From assembly GCF_000955955.1 (NCBI RefSeq), contig NZ_JYJG01000472.1:1-13895 (forward strand): DNA of 13,895 bases, written 5' to 3'. This stretch comes from Lentzea aerocolonigenes. Lineage in GTDB: Bacteria; Actinomycetota; Actinomycetes; Mycobacteriales; Pseudonocardiaceae. The notes beneath the pieces were generated by a model that saw only the letters and a program-made list of their open reading frames with translations, did no database searches and was not told the DNA's origin. Made by a program: the position numbers and the translations under genes. Shown in pieces: positions 1-6,984 of this stretch (the first letter of the stretch is position 1; each line of letters opens with the position of its first letter).

Positions 1-659
1 CCGCACGCCGGGCGGCCCGCCAGTATCCGATCACCCTGCTGCTGTTCGATCTGCTGCATCTGGACGGCCGTTCGACTCTGCAACTGCCCTTTCGGCAACG
101 CCGTGAGTTGCTGCGGGAGCTGGAGCTGAAGGGCCCGAACTGGCTCACTCCCCCGTCCTACGACGCGGACGGTGCGGCGGTGCTGGCCGCGAGTCGTGAG
201 CAGGGCTTGGAGGGTGTGGTGGCGAAACGGCTGGACGCCGTCTACCAGCCGGGTGTGCGGTCGCCCGTGTGGCGCAAGATCACCGACCTGATGGCGCAGG
301 AGGTGGTGATCGGTGGCTGGCGACCGGGTGAAGGCAAGCGTGCCGGTGTGGTGGGGGCGTTGTTGCTGGGTATCCCCCAGGACGGCGGGCTGGCGTTCGC
401 CGGTTCGGTGGGGACGGGGTTCAACGACGCGGAGCTGGCGGTGTTGACGCCGCGGTTGAAGGCGTTGGCGCGCAAGAGGTCCCCGTTCGTGACGGAGATG
501 CCGCGGGAACGGTCGAAGGGTGCGTTGTGGGTGGAGCCGGAGCTGGTGGCGGAGGTGGTGTTCCGGCAGTGGACGCCGGACGGGCGGATGCGGTTTCCGG
601 CGTGGCGTGGGTTGCGGCCGGACAAGTCGCCTGGGGAGGTGCGGCGCGTTGAGCAGTGA
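1..659 (+). CDS. ligD: LigD-type ATP-dependent DNA ligase, 3' part (5' end outside window)
   Basis: The frame is open from base 3 to the TGA at 657-659, giving 218 residues that lack the N-terminus and the catalytic lysine motif I. The product is the ligase component of bacterial non-homologous end joining, which seals DNA breaks using ATP. A FDLLHLDG stretch near the left edge matches ligase motif III. EGLEGVVAKR (201-230) is motif IV. YQPGVRSPVWRKI, just after it, corresponds to motif V of LigD ligases. The rest is an OB-fold domain ending in FRQWTPDGRMRFPAWRGLR, the conserved C-terminal motif of this family. The polymerase gene follows with an 11-nt overlap, so the two are translationally linked. 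Ligase and polymerase are separate polypeptides here, unlike the three-domain LigD of Mycobacterium or Pseudomonas. A Ku gene would be expected nearby but is not in the window. Confidence 0.93.
   Translation, partial: ARRAARQYPITLLLFDLLHLDGRSTLQLPFRQRRELLRELELKGPNWLTPPSYDADGAAVLAASREQGLEGVVAKRLDAVYQPGVRSPVWRKITDLMAQEVVIGGWRPGEGKRAGVVGALLLGIPQDGGLAFAGSVGTGFNDAELAVLTPRLKALARKRSPFVTEMPRERSKGALWVEPELVAEVVFRQWTPDGRMRFPAWRGLRPDKSPGEVRRVEQ
633..639 (+). promoter_or_regulatory. Ribosome binding site fixing the LigD polymerase start
   Basis: GGGGAGG lies 9 nt before the TTG at 649-651, inside the end of the ligase gene. It supports the TTG as start in preference to the far upstream start candidates in the same frame, which would read antisense-like, arginine/glycine-rich sequence inside the ligase gene. 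Confidence 0.7.
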
Positions 660-1521
660 TGCGACGGTCAAGGTCGAGGGCCGGATCCTGAAGCTGACGA
701 ACCTGGACAAGGTGTTGTATCCGGAGTTCGGGTTCACCAAGAGCGAGGTCATCGACTACTACACGCGGATCGCCCCGGTGCTGCTCCCCCATCTGAAGGA
801 CCGGCCGGTGACGCTCAAGCGCTACCCCAACGGGGTGGACGGGAAGTGGTTCTTCGAGAAGAACGCGTCGGAGCATCGTCCGGACTGGGTTCGGACGATG
901 CGGCTGGAGTCGCCGGGCAGTTCGAAGGGCAACGAGACCGTCAACTACGTGATGGTGGACGAGTTGGCGACGTTGGTGTGGCTGGCGAATCTGGCGGCGC
1001 TGGAGTTGCACGTGCCGCAGTGGACGGTGGGGCCGCGCGGGGGTAAGCGGGATCCTGATCTGCTGGTGTTCGACCTGGATCCGGGTGCGCCGGCGTCGGT
1101 GGTGGAGTGCTGCCGGGTGGCGGAGCAGGTGCGGGTGGTGCTGGACGACGACGGTGTCGACTCGTGGGCGAAGACGTCGGGCAACAAGGGCATGCAGGTG
1201 TACGCGTATGCCCCGGCGAAGGACACCTCGGAGTACGCGAAGGAGATCGCGCAGCGGCTGGCGCGGGAGCACCCGAAGCTGGTGGTGGCGACGATGGCGA
1301 AGGCGGCGCGGACCGGGAAGGTGTTCATCGACTGGTCGCAGAACAACCCGGCGAAGACGACGGTGGCGCCGTACTCGTTGCGTGCCCGGGAGAAGCCGAC
1401 GGTGTCGACGCCGCTGACGTGGGACGAGGTGGAGGACTGCGAGGTCGCCGAGGAGCTGGTGTTCACGGCGGACGAGGTGCTGGATCGGGTGGATTCGGCG
1501 GGTGACCTGTTCGGCAGTTGA
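649..1521 (+). CDS. ligD: LigD-type NHEJ polymerase/primase (stand-alone Pol domain)
   Basis: This 290-residue protein matches the length and motifs of the LigD polymerase domain (archaeo-eukaryotic primase superfamily), which fills gaps with ribo- or deoxynucleotides during end joining. Visible signatures are KLTNLDKVLYPE near the N-terminus, RYPNGVDGKWFFEKN, and the metal-binding pair D142 and D144 in VFDLDPG. The third acidic residue, D228, lies in KVFIDWSQNN. All three fall where the catalytic aspartates of Mycobacterium LigD Pol are found, so the enzyme looks active. The TTG start is chosen for its Shine-Dalgarno sequence and because family similarity begins a few residues after it. It overlaps the ligase stop codon by 11 nt, indicating an operon. 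There is no nuclease (PE) domain in this protein. Confidence 0.93.
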   Translation: MSSDATVKVEGRILKLTNLDKVLYPEFGFTKSEVIDYYTRIAPVLLPHLKDRPVTLKRYPNGVDGKWFFEKNASEHRPDWVRTMRLESPGSSKGNETVNYVMVDELATLVWLANLAALELHVPQWTVGPRGGKRDPDLLVFDLDPGAPASVVECCRVAEQVRVVLDDDGVDSWAKTSGNKGMQVYAYAPAKDTSEYAKEIAQRLAREHPKLVVATMAKAARTGKVFIDWSQNNPAKTTVAPYSLRAREKPTVSTPLTWDEVEDCEVAEELVFTADEVLDRVDSAGDLFGS

Positions 1522-1554
1522 TATTCTGGCCGACTGCCTACGTTGGGGGACGCT

Positions 1555-2592
1555 GTGAACATCGAACTGGCCGACTACGACCCTGCCTGGCCTGATCTCT
1601 ACCAGCGCGAACGGTCCCGCATCTTGTCGGTGCTGCCGGGCGCCGAGCTGGAGCACGTGGGGTCGACGTCGGTGCCGGGGCTGTGTGCGAAGCCGGTGAT
1701 CGACATGCTGCTGGTGGTGGACGACGCGAACGATGAGGCGTCGTACGTGCCGGCTCTCGAGAGTGCCGGGTACCGGGTGACGGTCCGTGAGACGGACTGG
1801 CACGACCACCGGATCATCAAAGGTCCGGACACGAACATCAATCTGCACGTGTTCTCGCGCGGGTGTGCGCAGGTGCGGCGGCACGTGATCTTCCGGGACT
1901 GGTTGCGGGCCGGCGACGACGACCGGGAGCTGTACGCGGGGACGAAGCGGAAGCTGGCCGCGCAGACCTGGGAGCGGGTGCAGGACTACGCGGCGGCGAA
2001 GAACGAGGTCGTGCTGGACATCCTCGAACGCGCCTACGTGACGTGGCGTGCGGAGCCGGACGACGTGGAGTTCGTGACGCAGGATCCGCCGCACAACGCG
2101 CCGATCGTGCTGCGGGACTACGACCCGGTGTGGCCGCGGTGGTACGCGGGCGAGGAGGCGAAGATCCGGGCGGCGCTGGGTGACGCGGTGGTGCGGCTGG
2201 AGCACTGCGGGTCGACGTCGGTGCCGGGGCTGGCGGCCAAGCCGTTGATCGACATCTTGCTGGTGGTCCCGGACTCCGACGATGAGGACGCCTATGTGCC
2301 GGCGTTGGTCGAGGCGGGCTACTACCTGCGGGCGCGGGAGCGTTCGTGGTATCAGCACCGGTTGTTGAAGGGCCGGGTGCCGAACGTGAACCTGCACGTC
2401 TTCTCCCCCGCGTGCGAGGAGGTCGACCGGATGCTGGCGTTCCGCGACCGGCTGCGCGCGCACCCTGAGGACCGGGCGGAGTACGAGGCGACGAAGCGGG
2501 CGTTGGCGGGCCGGACGTGGGACCGGGTGCAGGACTACGCGGACGCGAAGACGCGGGTGGTGGAGCGGATCGTGCTGCGGGCGCTGGCCTGA
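1555..2592 (+). CDS. Tandem GrpB family (UPF0157) protein, two copies in one chain
   Basis: This 345-residue protein consists of two GrpB domains, roughly residues 1-170 and 185-345. GrpB is a nucleotidyltransferase-fold family with no firmly established reaction in most members. Each half carries the family motif GSTSVPGLxAKPxID, at residues 36-50 and 219-233. Each half also repeats the order YDPxWP, NLHVFS, FRDxLRA and TWxRVQDYAxAK. Most GrpB proteins have a single domain of about 170-180 residues, so this is an internal duplication; both motifs look intact. GTG 1555 is chosen because GGGGGA lies 4 nt upstream; an in-frame TTG at 1543 is a weaker alternative. It starts 33 nt after the LigD polymerase stop and could share its transcript. 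A link to DNA repair is inferred only from position. Confidence 0.88.
   Translation: MNIELADYDPAWPDLYQRERSRILSVLPGAELEHVGSTSVPGLCAKPVIDMLLVVDDANDEASYVPALESAGYRVTVRETDWHDHRIIKGPDTNINLHVFSRGCAQVRRHVIFRDWLRAGDDDRELYAGTKRKLAAQTWERVQDYAAAKNEVVLDILERAYVTWRAEPDDVEFVTQDPPHNAPIVLRDYDPVWPRWYAGEEAKIRAALGDAVVRLEHCGSTSVPGLAAKPLIDILLVVPDSDDEDAYVPALVEAGYYLRARERSWYQHRLLKGRVPNVNLHVFSPACEEVDRMLAFRDRLRAHPEDRAEYEATKRALAGRTWDRVQDYADAKTRVVERIVLRALA
1660..1683 (+). repeat. Internal GrpB repeat, copy 1
   Basis: These 24 bases encode the GSTSVPGL motif of the first GrpB domain and are identical to 2209-2232. Similarity extends on both sides, with ctggagcac upstream and the codons for KPxID and LLVV downstream. Confidence 0.85.
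2209..2232 (+). repeat. Internal GrpB repeat, copy 2
   Basis: Identical over 24 bases to 1660-1683 and in the same reading frame, 549 nt (183 codons) downstream. It marks the tandem duplication of the GrpB domain. Confidence 0.85.
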
Positions 2593-2606
2593 TCACCGGC
2601 CCGGAT

Positions 2607-3107
2607 TCAGCGGCGCAGGTCGATCTTGCCGTGGCGCAGGACGTCGAGCTTGAACTGCAGGCCCGCGGTCGCGGAGCTGCGCACGGCGCTGGAGATGGCG
2701 GCTTTGGCGTTCTCCTCGCGGTGGTCGGGGTCGCGGATGGTGTAGGTGATCTCGTTGGCGGCGAGGGTGGCGCTGGTCGTGACGCTGCACAGGATCGTGC
2801 GGGTGGTGAGGTCGGCGATGACGGCTTCCGCGCTGGCTGAGGCGCTGGTGAACGTGAAGCCGTTGGTGGGGCCGATGTCGACGTTGAACGTGCGGCGCAC
2901 TACGACGTAGCGGATGTGTGTGAGGGCGTCGACGTACGACTCGTAGCTCTTGCCGGCGGGCATGTAGTCGTCGAAGCCGGGTTCGTAGCCGGGTGCGGTG
3001 GCCCTGAGCCGGGTCAGCAGCGGGTTGTCGCCGGTGGGGTCGGTCAGCTGCCCCGGGTCGAGCACCACGGTGTCGCCCGCGTCGAAGAGCTGTTGTCCCT
3101 CCGGCAC
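2607..3107 (-). CDS. Hypothetical protein, probable extracytoplasmic domain; N-terminus probably frameshifted
   Basis: I do not recognise the family. The frame gives 166 residues from GTG 3107, without a signal peptide or membrane segment, rich in Thr, Ala and Asp. It has DTVVLDPG near the start, a central RYVVVRRTFNVDIGP, and FTFTSASASAEAVIADL followed by TRTILCSVTT with a single late cysteine. The composition and alternating polar/apolar pattern suggest a beta-rich exported domain. No ribosome binding site precedes the GTG, and the same frame is open back to a stop near 3216 with no other start codon. A signal-anchor-like N-terminus lies directly upstream in another frame (3108-3216), so this CDS is probably the body of a longer, frameshifted gene. 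It sits downstream of the AraC-type regulator on the same strand and converges on the GrpB gene with 14 nt between stop codons. Confidence 0.6.
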   Translation of the reverse strand: MPEGQQLFDAGDTVVLDPGQLTDPTGDNPLLTRLRATAPGYEPGFDDYMPAGKSYESYVDALTHIRYVVVRRTFNVDIGPTNGFTFTSASASAEAVIADLTTRTILCSVTTSATLAANEITYTIRDPDHREENAKAAISSAVRSSATAGLQFKLDVLRHGKIDLRR

Positions 3108-3216
3108 GTCCGGGCAGCGGTGTCGTGGATCTGGCGTCGTCGCGGACAGTGTCCTGGGTGAGGTACCAGGTCGTGCCCGCGACGAGGACGGCCAGGGCCA
3201 GCAGGTTGCGCCTCAC
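3108..3216 (-). other. Out-of-frame N-terminal signal/transmembrane segment of the downstream hypothetical gene
   Basis: From GTG 3216 this frame reads VRRNLLALAVLVAGTTWYL, a positively charged start followed by a hydrophobic stretch, then TQDTVRDDARSTT. That looks like a real signal peptide or membrane anchor with GC-rich third positions. Beyond it the frame becomes arginine-rich nonsense, while the frame one base further on encodes the well-behaved protein from about 3120 to 2607. Joining the two needs one nucleotide to be skipped between roughly 3150 and 3107. It begins 20 nt after the stop of the AraC-type regulator, as expected for the second gene of an operon. No Shine-Dalgarno sequence is visible before GTG 3216. 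Confidence 0.55.
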
Positions 3217-3236
3217 GGGAGGTGACCGTAGGGCGC

Positions 3237-4205
3237 TCAGCCGGGACTGGTCCCGAACCGGCGGCGATAGGCCGACGGGGTCAGGCCGGTTTCGCGGCGC
3301 ATCAACGTGCGGAGGTTGGTGGCGGTGCCGAGCCCGGTGCGGCGGGCGACGACGTCGAAGCGCTGTTCGCCGAGTTCGATCAACCTGCACGCGAGGGTGA
3401 TGCGTTCTCCGGTGAGCCAGGCGAGCGGGGTGGTGCCGAGCTGGGCTTGGAAGCGGCGGTGCAGGGTCGCGGGGCTGACGGCGGCCTGTGCGGCCAGGTC
3501 GGTGACGGTCAGCGCGGTGTCGAGGTGTTGTTGTGCCCATGCCAGCACCGGTGCCAGTGACTCGTCGGGCAGTTCGGGCACCGGGCGTTCGACGAACTGG
3601 CGTTGCCCGCCGTCGCGGTGGGCTGCGAAGACGAGCCTGCGGGAGACGGCGTTGGCGATCTCGGCGCCGTGGTCGCGGCGGACGATGTGCAGGCCGAGGT
3701 CGAGTGCGGCGGCGCTGCCCGCGGCGGTGAGGATGTCGCCGTCGTCGACGAACAGCACGTCCGGCTGCAGTTCCACGGCGGGGAACCGGGCGCGGAAGTC
3801 GTCGGCCCACTGCCAGTGCGCGGTGGCCCGGCGCCCGTCGAGCACGCCCGCTTCGGCGAGGGTGAAGGCGCCGCTGCAGAAGCCGACGAGCCGGGTGCCG
3901 TGGGTGTGGGCGGCTCGGATCGCGTCGAGGACGGCCGGGCGGCGGGGCGCGTCGACGTTGGGCCGGTTCGGGACGATCAGGGTGTCGGCGTGCTCGGCGG
4001 CGTCGAGACCGGCGACTCCGGTGAGGGTGAAGAAGCCGTCGCGCATGAGGGTGTCCGGGTCGGGTGAGCAGAGCCGGAAGTCGTACAGGTCGCGGCCGAT
4101 CTCGGGGCGGTGCAGGCCGAAGATCTCGGTGGCGCAGCCGAGCTCGAACGGGTTGGAGTTCTCGTCGACGATCACCACCACCCGGTGCGAGGATTCTTGC
4201 GACAT
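3237..4205 (-). CDS. GlxA/FtrA-like AraC family transcriptional regulator with DJ-1/PfpI domain
   Basis: This 322-residue cytoplasmic regulator has two parts. Residues about 7-175 form a DJ-1/PfpI (class I amidotransferase-like) fold, with the nucleophile-elbow-like GFCSGAF and its cysteine C110. Residues about 215-320 form the AraC-type DNA-binding domain, with two helix-turn-helix segments (about 237-256 and 283-304) ending in the typical GLTPSAYRRRF. The family resembles GlxA/FtrA/CdhR regulators, where the N-terminal domain is thought to sense a small molecule; the ligand cannot be read from sequence. ATG 4205 is supported by AGGAA (plus-strand 4212-4216) six bases upstream. It is divergent from the cupin gene, 53 bp apart, which makes the cupin a likely target. 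The small exported-protein gene follows 20 nt after its stop. Confidence 0.92.
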   Translation of the reverse strand: MSQESSHRVVVIVDENSNPFELGCATEIFGLHRPEIGRDLYDFRLCSPDPDTLMRDGFFTLTGVAGLDAAEHADTLIVPNRPNVDAPRRPAVLDAIRAAHTHGTRLVGFCSGAFTLAEAGVLDGRRATAHWQWADDFRARFPAVELQPDVLFVDDGDILTAAGSAAALDLGLHIVRRDHGAEIANAVSRRLVFAAHRDGGQRQFVERPVPELPDESLAPVLAWAQQHLDTALTVTDLAAQAAVSPATLHRRFQAQLGTTPLAWLTGERITLACRLIELGEQRFDVVARRTGLGTATNLRTLMRRETGLTPSAYRRRFGTSPG

Positions 4206-4258
4206 GTGCGATTCCTAGCACTCACGGCAGGTGCGCGCCAGCAGCGAGGCTTGGTCTC
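4206..4258. promoter_or_regulatory. Divergent promoter region between the GlxA-like regulator and the cupin gene
   Basis: These 53 bp must hold the start signals of both genes, or overlap them. Only the regulator's ribosome binding site (4212-4216, minus strand) and a GAGG at 4245-4248 before the cupin GTG can be identified. A very short interrupted palindrome, gtgc...gcac (4206-4209 / 4218-4221), lies here but is too weak to call an operator. No convincing -35/-10 pair was recognised. Confidence 0.4.
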
Positions 4259-4651
4259 GTGAACAGTGAACCCATCTCTCTCGACAAAGCCCTGGCCTCG
4301 TTCGACGCCCTGTGGAGCCCTCGCATCGTCACGCGGGTGAACGACTACGACGTGCGGGTGGCGAAGGTGCGGGGCGAGCACGTGTGGCACGTCCACGACG
4401 ACACCGACGAGTTCTTCCTGGTGCTCGACGGTGAGCTGCACATCGGGCTGCGCGAGCCCGCCGGGGAACGCACGGTGGTGCTGGACAAGGGCTCGGCGTT
4501 CACCGTGCCGCGCGGGACGTTCCACAAGCCGTCTTCCGCGTCGGGTGCGCGGGTGCTGTTGTTCGAGCCGACCGGGACGCTGACGACCGGTGACCGTCAC
4601 GAGGAGATCCCGGATCACGTGGACTCGACGACGGGGCACGTCCTGGCCTGA
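4259..4651 (+). CDS. Small single-domain cupin protein
   Basis: This 130-residue protein has one cupin beta-barrel. Motif 1 reads WHVHDDTDEFFLVLDGE, with candidate metal ligands H44, H46 and E51, and G58 seven residues after the glutamate. Motif 2 reads GSAFTVPRGTFHKP, with the fourth ligand H89. The usual asparagine after motif 2 is replaced by serine. The intact His-His-Glu-His set suggests a bound divalent metal; whether the protein is an isomerase, a dioxygenase or only a small-molecule binder cannot be told. GTG 4259 is used because GAGG lies 10 nt upstream and cupin similarity starts soon after; upstream in-frame sequence is antisense to the regulator gene and looks non-coding. Divergent from the GlxA-like regulator and closed by a strong hairpin. 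Confidence 0.88.
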   Translation: MNSEPISLDKALASFDALWSPRIVTRVNDYDVRVAKVRGEHVWHVHDDTDEFFLVLDGELHIGLREPAGERTVVLDKGSAFTVPRGTFHKPSSASGARVLLFEPTGTLTTGDRHEEIPDHVDSTTGHVLA

Positions 4652-4654
4652 GGC

Positions 4655-4681
4655 GGGGAGGGGACGCACGGCCCCCTCCCC
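4655..4681. terminator. GC-rich hairpin, probable bidirectional terminator
   Basis: GGGGAGGGG (4655-4663) pairs perfectly with CCCCTCCCC (4673-4681) around a 9-nt loop. It sits in the 37-nt gap between the cupin stop codon and the stop codon of the convergent VWA gene, so it can serve both transcripts. There is no T-tract on either side, as is common for actinomycete terminators. Confidence 0.72.
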
Positions 4682-4688
4682 TGACTCG

Positions 4689-6836
4689 TCAGCCCAGGCG
4701 GCAGGCCGACAGGATGATCTCCTGGCCGAGCAGCGTGCGGACGCGGACGGCGTTCTGGATCAGCTGGCCGTTCGGTCCGGTGGCGGTCTCGTTCAGGTGC
4801 ACCGTGGCGACGCCGGGAATGCCGATGGTGGCGGGCCCGGTGCCGATCGGCTGGCCGTTGAGCGTGCCGACCTTCGACGAGCCGACGACACCGCTCGCGT
4901 CACTGACGCAGGAGGCTTCGACGGCGTTGAGCTTGATCGCGCCACCGAGCAGTGACGCTCCCTCGACCCGTGCCGACGCGACGGTGCGGCCGGTGTTCGG
5001 GTCCAGGGTGCAGTCGGCGTGCAGGGCGTTCACCGACGCGAGGCCGAGTACGTCGATCTTGGCGACGGTCTTGTCCTCGTTGGGCGGGCACTGCGCGTGC
5101 GGGGTCTTCGCGACGTTGACCAGGCCCGTGGCGTTGAGCGCCCACGCCTCGCCACGCAGGTAGACGACGACCTTGACCACGGCGGTGGCGGCGCCTCCGT
5201 CGTCGTCGGTGACGGTGACCAGCACGTTGTGCGCGCCGAGCTGGGTGAAGGCGTGCGAGCTGGTGCACGTGCCGCTGCCGGCGCCTTGGGCGACGGCGCC
5301 GTTCACGACGGGGGTGCCGTCGTCGAAGTCGAGCGTGCAGGTGTGCTTGTCGTTGGTGGCGATGTCGCTGAACGGCGCGGTGAAGTTCACCGTGGTGCCG
5401 CGGGTGACCAGCGTCTTGTCGGCGCTGAGGGTGGTCTTGGGCGCGACGTTGGTCAGCGTGAGGTCCGTGGTGGCCTTCACGGCCGGGTTCACGCCGTCGT
5501 TCGCCGTCAGCGTCAGCGTCCACACGCCGTCATCGGTGCACTTGACCGTGGTGGCCTGGGCGGAGGCGTTGCCGAACGAGCAGGTCGCGCCCGCGTCGAC
5601 ACCCGACTTGGGCGCGGCGGTCCAGGTGGTGGTCAGCGAGGGGCCGTCGGGGTCGGTGACCTGGCCGGCGATCGCGACGTCGGTGCCTTCCTGACCCGCG
5701 TACGGGCCGCCGGGTTTCACGACGGGCGGGGCGTTGACCTTGACGGTGGTGCACTCGGTGACGCTGCCCGTGCCGCCGCCGTCGGTGCCGTGGGCGGTGA
5801 CGCACAGCTCGTGGGTGCCCGCGGCCAGCGCCGGGGTGGTGACGGTGTAGTCGACCGACGCCGGTCCGTCCTGCGGCAGGCCGGGCGTGATCGAGGTGAT
5901 CGGGATGTCCGCGCCGTTGTTCACCTTCAGCGTGAGCTGGGTGAGCTTCGAGGCGATGACACCGGGCACGACGCCGGGCAGCTGCGAGGCGTCCTGGACT
6001 TCGATGCACTGACCGCCGGTGGCGTTGGCGATCTGCCGCAACGAGCCCTGAGTGCCGGTCGCGTCGCAGGCGGCGTTGTTCGACACGGCGAAGGTGAAGA
6101 TCTTGATCCCCGCGGCGACGGCTTGGGGCAGCACGTCGTTCACGGAGCCGCCCTCGGTGGAGCCGCCGTCGGAGAAGAACACCATGATCTTGCGCGACTG
6201 CGGGGCGGCCTTCGCGGCGTCGATCCCCGCGGTGAGGCCGGCGACGAAGTTGGTGCTGTTGCCGACGTTCACGCCGGGCGGGAACTTCGTGACGCCACCG
6301 CCGGTGTTCGGGCCGGAGAACGCGCTGGAGATCACCTCGGGCACGTCCGCGCCGTTGCCGTTGCTGTCGGCGCCGGGCGCCACGACCTTCTGCTTGCCCG
6401 CGTCCGCGCTCAGGTCGGCCGAGTCGCCGTTGCTCGCGAACACCGCCACACCGACGTTGCCGACCACGGTGTTGGGCACGTTCGCCTTGCTGTGCAGGGC
6501 TTTCGCGCCGGCGAGCTCGCAGTCCAGCACCGTCGCGGGCTTGCCGTCGCCGTTCTGGTCACCGCCACAGCCCGCCGCGACGTTGTTGATGTCGGTCGAA
6601 CCGGACACGTCGATCACGTAGGTCAGTGCCGTGTCCACGACGGGAATGCCCGTGCCGATGTTCGCCTTGCCGGTGACCTGCACCGGGCCCGGCAGAACGG
6701 TCGAGTTGTTCGCCGGGCTGGTGATCGTCACACCGATGCTGGTGCCACCCGGCAGGTTGCCGTTGGCCGCATGGGCAGGTATCGCGAGAGCCACGGTGGC
6801 CACCAGGGCGGTGCCGACCGTGATCATGGGTCTCAT
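4689..6836 (-). CDS. Secreted VWA and PKD domain protein
   Basis: This 715-residue protein begins with a Sec-type signal peptide, likely cleaved after IPAHA (residue 23). Residues about 66-300 form a von Willebrand factor A domain with an apparently intact MIDAS: D76, S78 and S80 in DVSGS, T195 in NSTNF, and D223 in FFSDGG. A loop GGDQNGDGK (91-99) looks like a DxNxDG calcium-binding insert. Residues about 370-465 and 466-559 are two PKD/Ig-like domains, with GPYAGQEG opening the first and HAFTQLGAHNVLVTVTDDDGG closing the second. The last 155 residues (WALNATGLVNVAK... to LSACRLG) form a separate cysteine-containing beta-rich domain, reminiscent of the choice-of-anchor domains of actinobacterial surface proteins. 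No LPXTG, lipobox or C-terminal membrane helix is seen, so it is probably released or held non-covalently. Adhesion or a cell-surface role is inferred. It is divergent from the SARP regulator. Confidence 0.88.
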   Translation of the reverse strand: MRPMITVGTALVATVALAIPAHAANGNLPGGTSIGVTITSPANNSTVLPGPVQVTGKANIGTGIPVVDTALTYVIDVSGSTDINNVAAGCGGDQNGDGKPATVLDCELAGAKALHSKANVPNTVVGNVGVAVFASNGDSADLSADAGKQKVVAPGADSNGNGADVPEVISSAFSGPNTGGGVTKFPPGVNVGNSTNFVAGLTAGIDAAKAAPQSRKIMVFFSDGGSTEGGSVNDVLPQAVAAGIKIFTFAVSNNAACDATGTQGSLRQIANATGGQCIEVQDASQLPGVVPGVIASKLTQLTLKVNNGADIPITSITPGLPQDGPASVDYTVTTPALAAGTHELCVTAHGTDGGGTGSVTECTTVKVNAPPVVKPGGPYAGQEGTDVAIAGQVTDPDGPSLTTTWTAAPKSGVDAGATCSFGNASAQATTVKCTDDGVWTLTLTANDGVNPAVKATTDLTLTNVAPKTTLSADKTLVTRGTTVNFTAPFSDIATNDKHTCTLDFDDGTPVVNGAVAQGAGSGTCTSSHAFTQLGAHNVLVTVTDDDGGAATAVVKVVVYLRGEAWALNATGLVNVAKTPHAQCPPNEDKTVAKIDVLGLASVNALHADCTLDPNTGRTVASARVEGASLLGGAIKLNAVEASCVSDASGVVGSSKVGTLNGQPIGTGPATIGIPGVATVHLNETATGPNGQLIQNAVRVRTLLGQEIILSACRLG

Positions 6837-6841
6837 GCTTG

Positions 6842-6849
6842 CCTTCTCC
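6842..6849 (-). promoter_or_regulatory. Ribosome binding site of the VWA gene
   Basis: GGAGAAGG on the minus strand, five bases before ATG 6836, confirms this start, which also gives a complete signal peptide. Confidence 0.7.
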
Positions 6850-6984
6850 GCTCACTAGGTTCGTCCCCGACCGAACAGAAGGAGACCGGACGCGAGCGGG
6901 CTGATACACCGGGTCACTGGTTTGCATAGATAGAAGACCTATTCGGAGCAGTGCCGGTTTCGGCCTCGTGGATCTCCGATCTCC

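Noticed and set aside
421..2463. Long minus-strand open frame opposite the LigD polymerase and GrpB genes
   Set aside because: The translation is almost entirely Arg, His, Pro, Val and Leu with no motif. It is the antisense shadow of well-supported genes in high-GC DNA.
2579..2612. Possible terminator hairpin between the GrpB gene and the convergent hypothetical gene
   Set aside because: Only short interrupted pairings (CGCTG with CAGCG, GGCC with GGCC) can be drawn, with mismatched spacing. Not convincing as a terminator.
2593..4221. Long minus-strand open frame across the GlxA-like regulator and the hypothetical gene
   Set aside because: Mostly arginine/proline-rich and out of frame with the AraC-type gene. 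Only the short stretch at 3108-3216 looks like real coding sequence, and it is reported separately.
4206..4221. Short palindrome gtgc-N8-gcac near the GlxA-like regulator start
   Set aside because: Four-base arms are expected by chance in this composition; not called as an operator.
5019..6929. Long plus-strand open frame opposite the VWA gene
   Set aside because: Gly, Arg, Asp and His-rich shadow without motifs. The minus-strand gene has a signal peptide, MIDAS and PKD motifs.
6905..6960. Candidate -35/-10 promoter in the AT-richer part of the VWA/SARP intergenic region
   Set aside because: TTGCAT-like and TAGATA-like hexamers occur, but no pair with about 17-nt spacing fits either strand well, so only the region is annotated.
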